This document shows, piece by piece, positions 25,165 through 34,293 of a stretch of DNA of 64,000 bases; positions within the stretch are counted from its first letter, which is position 1; each line of letters opens with the position of its first letter. Position numbers and translations under genes: made by a program. Under the pieces are notes generated by a model. The model had not been told where the DNA came from, made no database searches, and worked only from the letters and a program-made list of their open reading frames with translations. This DNA is from Euzebya sp. (GTDB taxonomy: Bacteria > Actinomycetota > Nitriliruptoria > Euzebyales > Euzebyaceae), in NCBI RefSeq assembly GCF_964222135.1, contig NZ_CAXQBR010000026.1, positions 43,092-107,091 of the forward strand, read 5' to 3'.

Positions 25165-25533
25165 TTGTTGCTGGACACCCACGTCCTGCTCTGGTGGTTG
25201 GCCGACGACGAACGCCTGGGCCATCGAGCCCGCGAAGCCATCGCCGAAGCGGAGCTCGTGGTCGTGTCGGCGGTCTCCGCGTGGGAGATCGGCATCAAGC
25301 AGGCCCTCGGCAAGCTGACCGGCCCGGAGGATCTGGCCCGGGAGATGTCCGACAACGCCTTCACCGCCCTGTCCGTGTCCGTACGGCACGTCCTGGCCGC
25401 CGCCCGTCTGCCGGCGCATCACCAGGATCCGTTCGACCGGATGCTCGTGGCGCAAGCCAACGCCGAGGACTTGGTCCTGGTCACCCAGGACGACCACATC
25501 CGGACCTACGACGTGACGATCCTCACGGCCTGA
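25165..25533 (+). CDS. PIN-domain toxin paired with a Phd antitoxin
   Basis: A 122-residue PIN protein: LLLDTHVLLWWLADDERLG, VSAVSAWEIGIKQALGKL and HHQDPFDRMLVAQANAEDLVLVTQDDHIRTY match the PIN subgroup that pairs with Phd antitoxins. A TTG at 25165 (or 25168) seems to be the start, since no ATG or GTG precedes the first strand. The spacing of 2 bp supports coupled expression. A hairpin directly follows the stop. Confidence 0.87.
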   Translation: MLLDTHVLLWWLADDERLGHRAREAIAEAELVVVSAVSAWEIGIKQALGKLTGPEDLAREMSDNAFTALSVSVRHVLAAARLPAHHQDPFDRMLVAQANAEDLVLVTQDDHIRTYDVTILTA

Positions 25534-25552
25534 GCCGGCGGCATGCGCCGGC
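25534..25552 (+). terminator. Hairpin immediately after the PIN toxin stop
   Basis: GCCGGCG-GCATG-CGCCGGC, a perfect 7-bp stem that starts the base after the TGA. Position suggests a terminator; no T tract. Confidence 0.5.
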
Positions 25553-25671
25553 GTCCGGACCTCGCGGCGTCGCTCGTCGCCCGAAGTCGACTCCCTCGTC
25601 GTTGTATCGGCTGATGGTGGTTGACCGTCCTCCAGGAGCGGCACCACTAGCAGCGATGCGTGGTCCGACGG

Positions 25672-27737
25672 TCAGCCCGACGGAGCCGTCGGGACGTCCA
25701 ACAGGTCGAGCCCGCCGTCGACGGCGATCAGCGCCGTCGCGCCGTCGTCGGTGATCGCGAGCCCGCGCGAGCCCGCCGGTCCCTCGGCGAGGACCTCGCC
25801 GCCGGGGTCGATGACGCGGGCGGCCTCGACGGTCAGAACGACCCGGTCGCCGGACGGGGTGATCGCGGTCCCCTCCCCCTCCCCCAGGTCGGTGGCGGTG
25901 CCGTGAGCCAGGTCGAGCAGGCTGGTGGTCGTCCCGCAGCGGATCAGCGCCGTGGCGGTGTCGTCGGTGACCATCACCAGCCGGCAGTGGGCCGGCTCGG
26001 CGGCGACGTGCGCGGCGATGTCCACGTCGCCGGTCGCGACGGTCGTCCTGGCGATCAGCAGGCGTCCGGTGGGCTGGCCGTCGGTGCCGAGCTCCTCGCC
26101 GTGGGCGACGACGGTCGTGGCGGCCTCGTCGACGGCCAGGGCCGTGTAGCAGTTGCTGGCTCCTGTGGTCGTCGCCTCGTGGATCGCGTCGCACAGGTCG
26201 GTCGGGACGGTTCGGGTGGTCTCGGCGCGCCAGTCGTGGAGGGTGGGGCAGGCGCCGGCGTCGCAGGCCTGCGCGGTGACGGCGATGTCGCCGCCGTCTG
26301 CGAGGACCTGGTGGCCGTCACCGAAGCCCATCCCGGCGGTGGCGGGCAGGTGGGTGAGGGAGCCGTCGGCCAGGTCGGCGATGACCCCGACCTCCTCGCC
26401 GGTCTGTGGGTCCAGGACGACGGTGACCGCGGCGACGGTGCCGTCGTGGCTGACGTCGGCGAGGTGCTGGGCCGCGCCGGGCGATCCGAAGCCGACCCGG
26501 GTGGCCTCGCCGGTGGCCAGGTCGACGCCGACGACCCCGACGGCGGTGGTGCCGCCGCTGTGGTGCGGGCAGCCCTGGGTGGCCAGGTAGACGATCGTCG
26601 AGCCGTCACCGCTCAGCCGGGCGGTGTCGAATCCCGGGCACTCCCCCGCCAGGGCGAGGTCGTCGGCGATCGGGGGCAGGTCGAGGACATCGCGGGCGGT
26701 GCGGCAGACGTCGGGGTCGACGACGCAGGTGAGGCGGATGCCCTGCGGGTCGGTCGGCGCCTGGGCGAAGGTCTGGTCGGCGTCGGCGGGTCCCTCGAGC
26801 CAGGCGGTGGTGACGCCCGGCAGGCCGCCCTCGCGGCCCAGCACGATCGGGGCGTCGAACATCGCGGAGTGGGCCGCGGCGGCGAACCCGCCGGCCCAGG
26901 CGTCGGGGTCCTCGCCGGCGACGAGGGTGACCCGGGCGACGTCGGCGGCGGAGTCCGCCCCGCGGATCTTGGCGACCTCGATGGCGGTGTCCGCGCGGGC
27001 GTCGCCGGCGACGCGGGTGACGGTGATGCCGAGGGACGTGAGCTCGGCCTGGACGGCGTCGGAGATCGCCGCGGTGCCGCCCATGAGGTAGATCTCTTCG
27101 ATGGCGGAGGCGGCCAGGTAGCTGCGTGTGGCGGCGGTCAGCTGCTCGGTCTGGGTGAGCAGGACCGGCCAGCCGTTCTCCGCGGCCAGGCCGCCGGCCG
27201 CGAGGCTGTCGGCGAACGCCGGGTCGGGTCGGTGGAGTCCGCGGCGGGGAAGGCGCGGACGAGGATCGCAGCGGTGGCGTCGGGCGCGTCGCGCTCGGCG
27301 ATGGCGACCGCGGTCTCGAACCGGGAGGGGCCTTCGCGCCGGCTCACCGCGTAGCCCCGGTCGGTCAGGTCGTCGGCGATCGCGGCAGGCAGGGCGGCCG
27401 CGCCGCCGAGGAGGACGACCTCCTGCGGGGCGAGCTCGCCCAGCCGCTCGGCGACGCGCGGCTGCATGCCGTCGCGGGAGACCAGGAGGAGGGGCGCGTC
27501 CTGCTGGAGGACTCCGGAGGCGAGCGCGTCAGCGAAGTCGTCGTCACGGGCCAGGACGACCCGGTCGGCGGTCGCGAACGTCCCCTCGGACAGGCGGGCG
27601 GCGATCTCGGCGTTCGACGGCTGCTCGTCGTCCTTGGCGATGAAGATCGTGTCGTCGGCCTCCTGCCCGCCGACAGGGACGGCGATGACCAGCACCCCGA
27701 GCACCCCGAGGATCGCCACGATCGTCCGTGCCCGCAT
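25672..27737 (-). pseudogene. CWB2 surface protein with C-terminal propeller, frameshifted
   Basis: ATG 27737 (AGGAGG seven bases upstream) opens a signal peptide (MRARTIVAILGVLGVLVIAV) and CWB2 repeats (DDFADALASGVLQQDAP, VVLLGGAAALPAAI). Near 27225 the frame breaks: the sequence has two copies of GGGTC (27221-27230) and reading one copy only restores STDPAFADSLAAGGLAAENG and the following MGGTAAISDAVQ repeat in the downstream frame. The rest, to TCA 25672-25674, is a further CWB2 repeat and a propeller-like domain of about 330 residues. Either a recent inactivation, a phase-variable switch or a sequencing error. Family: same as the 2906 gene but with the domain order reversed. Confidence 0.8.
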
Positions 27738-27822
27738 GTCCGGACCTCCTCGTCCCTGCCGCCTGTCCGAGGAGTATCGCACTCCGGCCATGCGCCGCGG
27801 GAGGGTGTTCCGTGGGGCCTGG

Positions 27823-28272
27823 CTACTCGCCGTACCGGAAGGCGTCGACCTCAGCGCCGGCGGCGTCCAGCAGGCGCACGGTGTCACCACCGTCGTCCAG
27901 GACCTCGGTGTCGAGGCAGGCGAAGACCGCATCGTCGGTCTCCGTACCGCAGCCGGTGTGGATCCGCAGCTCCCCACCGGGATCGAGCTGACGGCCGATG
28001 CCGAGCGGCAGCCGCGTGCCGTCGGCGTCCTCGAGCGCCCAGCCGCCCATGTCGGTGCGCTGGTCGAAGTTTGAGGCGACGACCACGTGCTCACCGCCGT
28101 CCACGGCCAGGTCATCACCGTCGACCGCCGCGACGACCGCCGCGATGTACGCGGTCGGATAGGCTGCCGCGTCGTCCGCCGGCCGGTCGTGGCGGATCTC
28201 GCCGTCTGAACCCCCGCACCCCCAGAGGACGGCCAGCAGCACCAGCACGCTCCCGATCCACCTCCTGCGCAT
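27823..28272 (-). CDS. Secreted lipoprotein with lamin-tail-like domain
   Basis: A 149-residue protein starting ATG 28272 with the membrane signal WIGSVLVLLAVLWGCGGSDG; the cysteine after LWG is a likely lipobox (lipid attachment). The rest has the beta-rich look of an LTD (lamin tail) domain: SNFDQRTDMGGWALEDADGT, PGGELRIHTGCG and DTVRLLDAAGAEVDAFRYG. Such domains often accompany secreted nucleases or surface proteins. It starts 16 bp after the recombinase stop, on the same strand. Function is unknown. Confidence 0.75.
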   Translation of the reverse strand: MRRRWIGSVLVLLAVLWGCGGSDGEIRHDRPADDAAAYPTAYIAAVVAAVDGDDLAVDGGEHVVVASNFDQRTDMGGWALEDADGTRLPLGIGRQLDPGGELRIHTGCGTETDDAVFACLDTEVLDDGGDTVRLLDAAGAEVDAFRYGE

Positions 28273-28288
28273 CCCGGGAGCGTAGCGG

Positions 28289-29206
28289 TCACCACATGCC
28301 CTCCAGGCTGCGGTGGAGATCGTCGATGACCAGGTGGGTGTAGCCGACGGTCGCGTGGATCGTGGTGTGCCCGAGGAGGCGCTGGACGACGTGGATGTCG
28401 ACGCCGGCCCGGACCAGCTCGGTCGCGAAGGTGTGCCGCCACCGGTGGGGGAAGTGGCGGCCAGGGACCCGCGCGCCCTGACCGGCCAACTCGACCTCCC
28501 GGTAGACCGCTTCGTGGCTGAACCCGCGGTGCGGGGTGGTGACCTGCGGCGCGGGGTTCGACAGCAGCAACGGCGATGCGGGCAGGTCGGGACGGATGTC
28601 GGTGAGGAACGCGTCGAGGACCGCGACCGCGGGTTCGGGGAGCACGACCGTCCGCGGTCGGCCGCCCTTGCCGATGACGCGGGCCTGGCGGGCATCGAGG
28701 TCCAAGCGGTCCAGGCGAAGGGACCGCAGCTCCCCCGACCGCATGCCCGTGTACCGCAACGTCGCGACGATCGCATGGCGGATCCGGCCCCGCACGTCAC
28801 GCAGGGCGGATGTGTGGTCGAGGATGGCCACGACGTCAGCCGGCGCGTACACCTCGATCGCGCGGGGCGTCGGCGACGGCGCCTCCAGACCCTCGGTCGG
28901 GTCGTGGTCGACGCGTCCGGTGAGACGCTGCCAGGCGAAGAAGCGACGAAGGGCCACGAGCTCGGCGCGGCGGCTGTAGGCGCTCAGTCCGCGGTCGGCT
29001 TCGGTGACGAGGAACGCGGCGAGGTCCGCGGGCATGGCCGTCGTGGGGGACCGGTCGGGGTGGGTGGCGTCCCACCAGTGCGCAAAGGTCCGCAGGTGCA
29101 GATGGCGGTGGCGGAGGGTCTCGTCGGCCAGGCCGGCGACGCCGCGCTCGTGGGCGATGAACCCGTCGATCAGCGCCGCCCAGCTCGGAGGGGCATCGGG
29201 AGGCAT
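28289..29206 (-). CDS. Tyrosine recombinase (XerC/XerD-like)
   Basis: A 305-residue integrase. N-terminal SAM-like core-binding domain (WAALIDGFIAHERGVAGLAD) then the catalytic domain: first Arg in YTGMRSGELRSL, Lys in GKGGRPRTV, HRWRHTFATELV (His and second Arg), HVVQRLLGHTTIHATVGYTHL with the histidine and the nucleophilic tyrosine. Complete catalytic set. The start ATG 29206 is a choice over longer upstream options with no family match. Could be a housekeeping-type or mobile-element recombinase. No att sites were found around it. Confidence 0.88.
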   Translation of the reverse strand: MPPDAPPSWAALIDGFIAHERGVAGLADETLRHRHLHLRTFAHWWDATHPDRSPTTAMPADLAAFLVTEADRGLSAYSRRAELVALRRFFAWQRLTGRVDHDPTEGLEAPSPTPRAIEVYAPADVVAILDHTSALRDVRGRIRHAIVATLRYTGMRSGELRSLRLDRLDLDARQARVIGKGGRPRTVVLPEPAVAVLDAFLTDIRPDLPASPLLLSNPAPQVTTPHRGFSHEAVYREVELAGQGARVPGRHFPHRWRHTFATELVRAGVDIHVVQRLLGHTTIHATVGYTHLVIDDLHRSLEGMW

Positions 29207-29339
29207 GGGACCTGAGCGTGACACGTGGCCACAGGCGCCCAGCGCCAAGTTCCGCGACCCTGTGGATGAGCGCGCAGCGAGGCCGGCTGCGCGTCCCTGG
29301 GAGCCGCTGAGGCGCGCATCGTCTGGCAGGATCGTCGGC

Positions 29340-29663
29340 ATGCAGTCCGAGCGCCGTCGCGACGACTTCAGCCGAGCACTCCATGCCCGGCTCATCGAGC
29401 GGCTGCAGCAGGATCCTGCGGGCGTCACCGCTCACGCGCGGACGCAGCTGGCTCGCCTGCGCGACGCTGATCGCGCTGGCCACGCAACGGTGCTGTTCGA
29501 CCGGTGGGCCGCCATCATCGACGCGGGTCCTCCGGCGATCGAGGAGGCACTTCGAGATGACAGCCCGGAGGGGATGCGGTTGCGGCAGGCCGGCCCGTTC
29601 GCCGGCGTGCTGAGCGCGCAGGACCGGTGGGCGATCTGGCGGGCGGTCCGCGATGCGGCGTGA
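29340..29663 (+). CDS. Small protein, probable partner of the 29653 gene
   Basis: A 107-residue mainly helical protein, MQSERRRDDFSRALHARLIE and RTQLARLRDADRAGHATVLFDRW. No family known to me with certainty. It overlaps the next gene by 11 bp, the arrangement of a two-gene module, and lies in a stretch full of toxin-antitoxin pairs, so it may be the regulatory half. This is inference. Confidence 0.6.
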   Translation: MQSERRRDDFSRALHARLIERLQQDPAGVTAHARTQLARLRDADRAGHATVLFDRWAAIIDAGPPAIEEALRDDSPEGMRLRQAGPFAGVLSAQDRWAIWRAVRDAA

Positions 29664-30201
29664 GCAGTTGGCCCATCTCGTCCGCGCTGCCGGGGCCATC
29701 CTCGACGTGAACGAGCTGCTGGTCATCGGCAGCCAGTCGATCCTGGGCTCGTTCACCGAGGAGCAACTCCCACCTCCGGCGATCTTGAGCATCGAAGCCG
29801 ACCTGCTCACAAGGGATGGCTCTCCGGAGTCCGCCGACCTCATCGACGGAACCATCGGGGAGCTGTCACCGTTCCACGACACCTTCGGGGTCTACGCCCA
29901 AGGGGTGGATCGGACCACGGCACGGCTGCCGTCGGGGTGGGAGGACCGTCTGGTCCGCTTCGAGCGCGCAGACACCGGCGGGGTCGTGGCGTGGTGCCTG
30001 GAACCCCACGACCTCTGGGTCGCCAAGCAGCTCGCGGGACGGCCCCAGGACCGGACGTTCTGCCGTGCGGTGCTGTCCCACGGACTGCTCGACACCGACG
30101 AGCTTCTTCGGCGCATCGACGCCGTGGACGCCACCGCCGGAGAACGCCACCTGCTGCGGGGCCTGGCCGTCGCTCGATCCGGTCCCGGTGGCGACGCCTG
30201 A
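29653..30201 (+). CDS. DUF6036-type nucleotidyltransferase-like protein
   Basis: A 182-residue protein. LLVIGSQSILGSFTEEQLP has the GS(Q) motif of nucleotidyltransferase-fold proteins, SIEADLLTRDGSPES the acidic positions, then GVYAQGVDRTTARLPSGWEDR, WCLEPHDLWVAKQLAGRPQDR. This pattern is seen in DUF6036 proteins, often next to a short helical gene as here. A toxin-antitoxin-type or AbiE-like role is possible but not shown. ATG 29653 overlaps its neighbour by 11 bp. Confidence 0.7.
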   Translation: MRREQLAHLVRAAGAILDVNELLVIGSQSILGSFTEEQLPPPAILSIEADLLTRDGSPESADLIDGTIGELSPFHDTFGVYAQGVDRTTARLPSGWEDRLVRFERADTGGVVAWCLEPHDLWVAKQLAGRPQDRTFCRAVLSHGLLDTDELLRRIDAVDATAGERHLLRGLAVARSGPGGDA

Positions 30202-30473
30202 CTGATTACCCACCTCCTGACCCGAGCGGGTCAAAGGACGTCGTTCTGGTCGCGCAGCTGCTCACCCGCCGCAGCGTTGAAGCACGGTCACCTGATGCGG
30301 TCATCGCTCGCCGACACGGCGTGGATGACGCCGACTTCGTACCTCCACATCAGTCCAGAGGACGATCGGCACGATCGACCGCCGGCCGCTGCCGTTGACC
30401 CAGGCGCACCATCCGAGGGGCCGCTGCCCGCAGGAGGTGTTGTGGCCAGCGACACGATCGGTCACATGACGAA

Positions 30474-30503
30474 CGGCCCGGCCCCACGAAGGGGACCGGG
30501 CCG
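30474..30503 (+). terminator. Strong stem-loop followed by T-rich sequence
   Basis: CGGCCCGG (30474-30481) with CCGGGCCG (30496-30503), plus CCCC/GGGG inside and one bulged A, loop ACGAA. The next bases CTTGTCCTAGCTACTTGCTT are T-rich for this genome, giving a good intrinsic terminator on the plus strand. Confidence 0.65.
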
Positions 30504-30528
30504 CTTGTCCTAGCTACTTGCTTGTCTT

Positions 30529-30566
30529 ACCGGGGCCCCGGCCGGTGAAGAGGCCGGGGACCCGGT
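30529..30566. terminator. 14-bp stem-loop
   Basis: ACCGGG (30529-30534) pairs with CCCGGT (30561-30566) and CCCCGGCC (30536-30543) with GGCCGGGG (30552-30559), one mismatch between, loop of 8. It lies 25 bases after the preceding hairpin. It may be a second terminator or mark the border of the AT-richer stretch. Confidence 0.5.
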
Positions 30567-30782
30567 GATCTATCAGAATAGATCTGCCAGCAAACTATAC
30601 CATCATTCCTTTGTACGCATTCGAGGCCAGTCATTCCGTCGCACATGTTTCGTCAAGGCCAACACGCGCATCCGGTCATCCCAATTTGCGACCCGGCTTC
30701 TTACGCGCCCCACTTCACCAAGACGCAACTCGCAAATACGCAGCTCTCCCGGCAAGTCGATCTGATCACTTCGCCAATGCTC

Positions 30783-30813
30783 GGGAGCCCCGGTCCATCG
30801 GACCGGGGCTCCC
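30783..30813 (-). terminator. Perfect 14-bp terminator stem after the S-layer-like gene
   Basis: GGGAGCCCCGGTCC - ATC - GGACCGGGGCTCCC, no mismatch, 24 bases beyond the stop of the 30838 gene. This is the strongest hairpin in the window and probably ends its abundant message. Confidence 0.8.
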
Positions 30814-30837
30814 AGCGCATATCTGGACTTGATCTAC

Positions 30838-33800
30838 CTAGACGGCAGCTTCAGTCGAAGAAGCACTCTCCAGGCTGATAGGTGCCGTTGCGGCGCCTCC
30901 TGCACTGGAGTCAGTGATGGTGTAGAAGAGCGTCTCGCCAGCGACGAGATCGCGGTTGGTGGCCACAGATGCCATGGTCGGAGCGGGCCCTGTCACGGTG
31001 GCGCTGCCGAGGAGGCGGCCTTGCGCGTCGTAGACGTTGAAGACGTCCCCTGCCTGAGCCTGATCGGCCGTGACGTCCGTGAGGGTCACGGTGTCACTGG
31101 CTGCGTCAGGAACGACCTCAGTCGTGTCCGGCGCTGCCGGAAGGTCCGCGTTCGTGCCTGCAAGGACACGCGTCCGATTCGGAAGGACCTCGCCAGATCC
31201 AGCAAGATTCCAGCCGGCAACGCTGTTGCCGATACCGGATGCCGTCCGGACCTCCAAGAAGTCAGCGCCAGCCGTATCGAAGGCAAGTCCTGCAGTGCCG
31301 CCGATGTTCTGGGTTGAAGGCCCAAAGGTCATGGCCACATTCAGGATGTTGCTGTTCGTGCCAGAGACGGTGCAAGTGGCGTTTGACCCACAGGTGACTG
31401 TGGCAGCGGTCCCATCGTCGTCGATCAGGGTCAACGACGCGCTGTCAGCGACCGTGATGGCACGGTCGAACTGGAACGAGAAGGTGTCACCGGCATCCAG
31501 GATGTTCGCTTGGTTGCCGGCACCGGGGCCATCGCTGATTGCGCTCGCGACGGAGATAGGCGACGGAGCAGCACCCGTGTTGACAACGAGGCCCGTGTCG
31601 GTGGCGGGAGCAAGGCTGGACTCATCACCATCAACCGTCTGGGTAGCCCAGAACTCATAGCGGGTGTTAGGCGAAAGGTCGGTGATGTTGACCTGGAATC
31701 CGGCTTCCGTCGTGTCCGCGTCTGTAGTCGTGGTAACGAGCAACGGAGCGTTGGCCCGCGTCATGGACGCGTCAGTTGCAGCTGCTCCACCGTAGACCTT
31801 GACAGTCGCGCCGGCAGTAACGCCGGTGAGGTCAAGCTCAACAGATGTCGGAGTCACATCGGACGACGCCACTGTCAGAGGAGCCGGATCAGTGTCATTG
31901 AGGTTGAATGTGCTGACGAGCGCCTCATCAGCAGCATAGGTCGAAGTAAGGAAACCATCGCCCCTGCTCAGCTGAGTCTCGAAGGCCTCCATGGTGACGG
32001 GGGCCCCGTTGACCCGGAAGGAGTCATTGGAGTCGTAGTAGTAGGTACGGAACCCAAGGTCAGTCGGGGCCTCGTCAGGGCCACTGTCAGGGTCAGCCAC
32101 GAAGAAGTCGAGGTCGTCGTTCGTGATCTCGACATCCTCTGCGTCGACGGTGGCGTCCACACTGAACTCACCACTCTGGGCCTCAGCGGGGACCCACTGC
32201 TTGGACCCACCGATGCCGAAAGGCTCGGTCGGCAGCTTGGGCTGGTTGTTCGCGGTCTCAGGAACCGTCAGGTCCAGCTCGCCGTCGTTGTCGGAGTCCA
32301 CATAGACCACCGGCACAACACTTACGTTGGCCGTCTCAGAGTCGACGGTGAAGGTCAGCGTGCCGTTCGACGGCTGAGCCGACTGCGAATCCGCGTTGTC
32401 CGTGGCGGCACCGTTGACAGTCTCAACTCGCGCAGCGGTGTTGCCGAGGTCGTCGGCCTGGTTGGCGGTCCCTTCGTTGTCACCGAAGGAGACGTTGCCG
32501 TCCTCGCCGGTCGTGACTTCATCAGTCGGAATGAGCTCAATCCGGTACGTAGTGGCATCGTCGAGGCCACTCACGGTGTAGGTCCGCGAGCCACGGTTGA
32601 CGTTGACGCCGGCGGCCTCAGACACGATGTTGACAGCAGCCTCTTGCGGGGTCACATCGAACGCCTGGTTGCCCGCCGGCGGGGGCGGCTCCTCACCTGT
32701 CATGAGCTCCACCGGGGTGACGGTGGCGTCCAGGGCCTCGGCGAACTCACCACACTGGTCAGCGACGTCCTGGGCGAACTCGCCCTCGGCGTCCTCGACC
32801 TCGGAGGGGACGGTGGAACCGCAGTAGCCGACGATGTTGTCCTCGTCCTGAGCGAACTCAGCAGCGTCACCAGCCAGGAAGGCGATGGTGGGCTCGGGGA
32901 GCGAGTCGGAAGCGGAGTTGGCGAGCACGATCGGGTTGCCCTGACCACTCACGTGAGCGGCGGAGAAGCCGTCGGCCCAGGCGTTGGCGCCCTGGCCGTC
33001 GACGAGGATGGTGCCCTCGGCGTCAGCGGCGCTGTCGTAGCCACGAGCGTTCGCGATCGCGACCGCGGTCTCGAAGCGGGTCTCACCCTCGACGCGCTGG
33101 ACGTCGTCGACCATCTCGGAGACAGCGTCCTCGACGTCCTGGGAGACGGCGGAGGTACCACCGACGATGATGACGGTGTCGTAGCCGGCCTCCTCGATGT
33201 GCGCGGCGGTGTTGCCGGTGAGCACCTCGGTCTGGGTCAGCAGGATGTTGGCGTCATCCTCAGCAGCCCACCCGCCAGCGGCGAGGGAGTCAGCGAAGGC
33301 CTGGGTCTCGTCGTCGCCGCCGAAGCCACGGGCCAGCACCGCGGTGCTCGAGCCGTTCTCCTCAGCGATCGCGATGGCGGTCTCGATGCGGGTGTCGCCA
33401 CCGAGGCGGGTGACCTCGCCCTCGACCAGCTCGTTGAGCTCGTCCTCGACGTCCTCGGAGACAGCGTCGACCCCACCGAGGATGGTGACGTCGTCCGCGC
33501 CGAGGCGCTCGATCTCGAAGGCGGTCAGCTCGGACAGCGCATCGCCGGGGGTCAGCAGCAGCACGGAGTCGTCCTGCAGCGCACCCGATGCGAGGTTGTC
33601 GGCGAAGACGTCGTCACGACCGACCAGCACGCGGGCGGGCCCGTCGTTGGTGTCGTCGTCGTCCTCGTTGTCGACCTCGGGGTAGGCCACCTGGGACCAT
33701 GCCACCGAGTACTCGACGTTGGTCGTGCCCTGGAGCGACAGCACAGTGTTCCCATCGGTGTCCTGTGCGGACGCCACCCCAAGCGGCAACAGCGCCACCA

Positions 33801-33855
33801 CGAGGGCAGCAACCGCGACCAGCGCCAACCGGCGCGAAGTCTGGGTGATTGTCAT
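30838..33855 (-). CDS. Large S-layer-like protein with CWB2 repeats
   Basis: A 1005-residue secreted protein. ATG 33855 with AGGAGG nine bases upstream opens a signal peptide (LALVAVAALVVALLPLGVAS). Three CWB2 units (about residues 45-360: ADNLASGALQDDS, VTILGGVDAVSED, VIIVGGTSAVSQD, ANAWADGFSAAHV). Then acidic Ig-like modules with a calcium motif (VDSDNDGELDL) and, near residue 770, a fibronectin-like strand set (ITDLSPNTRYEFWATQT) as in the 16708 paralogue; the last 200 residues are extra. Its codon use is less GC3-biased than its neighbours, which fits either a very highly expressed gene or recent acquisition. Probably the main surface-layer protein. Confidence 0.87.
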   Translation of the reverse strand: MTITQTSRRLALVAVAALVVALLPLGVASAQDTDGNTVLSLQGTTNVEYSVAWSQVAYPEVDNEDDDDTNDGPARVLVGRDDVFADNLASGALQDDSVLLLTPGDALSELTAFEIERLGADDVTILGGVDAVSEDVEDELNELVEGEVTRLGGDTRIETAIAIAEENGSSTAVLARGFGGDDETQAFADSLAAGGWAAEDDANILLTQTEVLTGNTAAHIEEAGYDTVIIVGGTSAVSQDVEDAVSEMVDDVQRVEGETRFETAVAIANARGYDSAADAEGTILVDGQGANAWADGFSAAHVSGQGNPIVLANSASDSLPEPTIAFLAGDAAEFAQDEDNIVGYCGSTVPSEVEDAEGEFAQDVADQCGEFAEALDATVTPVELMTGEEPPPPAGNQAFDVTPQEAAVNIVSEAAGVNVNRGSRTYTVSGLDDATTYRIELIPTDEVTTGEDGNVSFGDNEGTANQADDLGNTAARVETVNGAATDNADSQSAQPSNGTLTFTVDSETANVSVVPVVYVDSDNDGELDLTVPETANNQPKLPTEPFGIGGSKQWVPAEAQSGEFSVDATVDAEDVEITNDDLDFFVADPDSGPDEAPTDLGFRTYYYDSNDSFRVNGAPVTMEAFETQLSRGDGFLTSTYAADEALVSTFNLNDTDPAPLTVASSDVTPTSVELDLTGVTAGATVKVYGGAAATDASMTRANAPLLVTTTTDADTTEAGFQVNITDLSPNTRYEFWATQTVDGDESSLAPATDTGLVVNTGAAPSPISVASAISDGPGAGNQANILDAGDTFSFQFDRAITVADSASLTLIDDDGTAATVTCGSNATCTVSGTNSNILNVAMTFGPSTQNIGGTAGLAFDTAGADFLEVRTASGIGNSVAGWNLAGSGEVLPNRTRVLAGTNADLPAAPDTTEVVPDAASDTVTLTDVTADQAQAGDVFNVYDAQGRLLGSATVTGPAPTMASVATNRDLVAGETLFYTITDSSAGGAATAPISLESASSTEAAV

Positions 33856-34171
33856 TGTGTAAGGCCTCCTAGAGCCTCGGGATTCCAAGAAGAACGGTTC
33901 GGCGCCGACCTCATACGCACCCGACCCGCGCACCGGTCGTACCGGTTGGGTCGCAAGCGGCTGCCCCGGTGAGGGGCGCGCCTCGGCTGCGCACTAGGTG
34001 GTGCCTCCCCTATTCAGTTCGGGGGCACGCCTTTGCCATGACTTGGCTCAGGCTTGCCTCCGGGTCTACAGACGTACGTCAGGAGCCCTCCCTTACGGCT
34101 GGTCCCAACAAACCTCCTTCGACCGGTGTCGGAGGCTAGGGACCTCTAGGGGACCGGGCAAGGAAGTCCAA
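33856..34171 (-). promoter_or_regulatory. Promoter and long structured leader of the S-layer-like gene
   Basis: On the minus strand TTGGAC (34171-34166), 17 bases, TAGAGG (34148-34143) can be a promoter, so the mRNA would start near 34136 with a stem-loop (CCTC/GAGG plus CGAC/GTCG, 34113-34135) followed by TTTGTT. A leader of about 280 bases follows. It holds a second long hairpin (CGACCC..ACCGGT-cgt-ACCGGT..GGGTCG, 33922-33953). A 7-bp stem CCCTGCC/GGCAGGG (34193-34215) lies upstream of the promoter. No known riboswitch consensus was recognised. Interpretation: a stabilising 5' end as on other S-layer mRNAs, or an attenuator. Confidence 0.5.
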
Positions 34172-34293
34172 CCGCCATCCGTACAGGTGGGGCCCTGCCG
34201 CGCCCGCCGGCAGGGGATTGCCCTCCACCGTCGGGCCGTCTTCGAATCAATCACCGTCGATGCTCGGACAGCTCCGGATCCATGGATGACGAA

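Larger units (their letters stand above)
30202..30837. other. Hairpin-rich, AT-richer intergenic stretch
   Basis: 636 bp with no credible gene. A palindrome TGACCCG-AG-CGGGTCA (30218-30233) follows the 30201 stop. Two strong hairpins at 30474-30503 and 30529-30566 are listed separately. From about 30567 to 30780 the sequence is clearly AT-richer than the rest of the window and carries only short frames without homology. A perfect 14-bp terminator stem (30783-30813) closes the stretch. Confidence 0.7.

Noticed and set aside
28289..29206. Integrated element bounded by att sites
   Set aside because: A complete tyrosine recombinase is present, but I saw no tRNA gene and no flanking direct repeats in the window.
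30202..30837. Small protein genes in the AT-richer stretch
   Set aside because: Frames of 60-80 codons exist but lack ribosome sites and any protein-like composition.
33856..34260. Known riboswitch, tmRNA, RNase P or SRP RNA
   Set aside because: I compared by eye with c-di-AMP, cobalamin, c-di-GMP, SAM, TPP and tmRNA/RNase P/SRP consensus strings; only short accidental matches were found.
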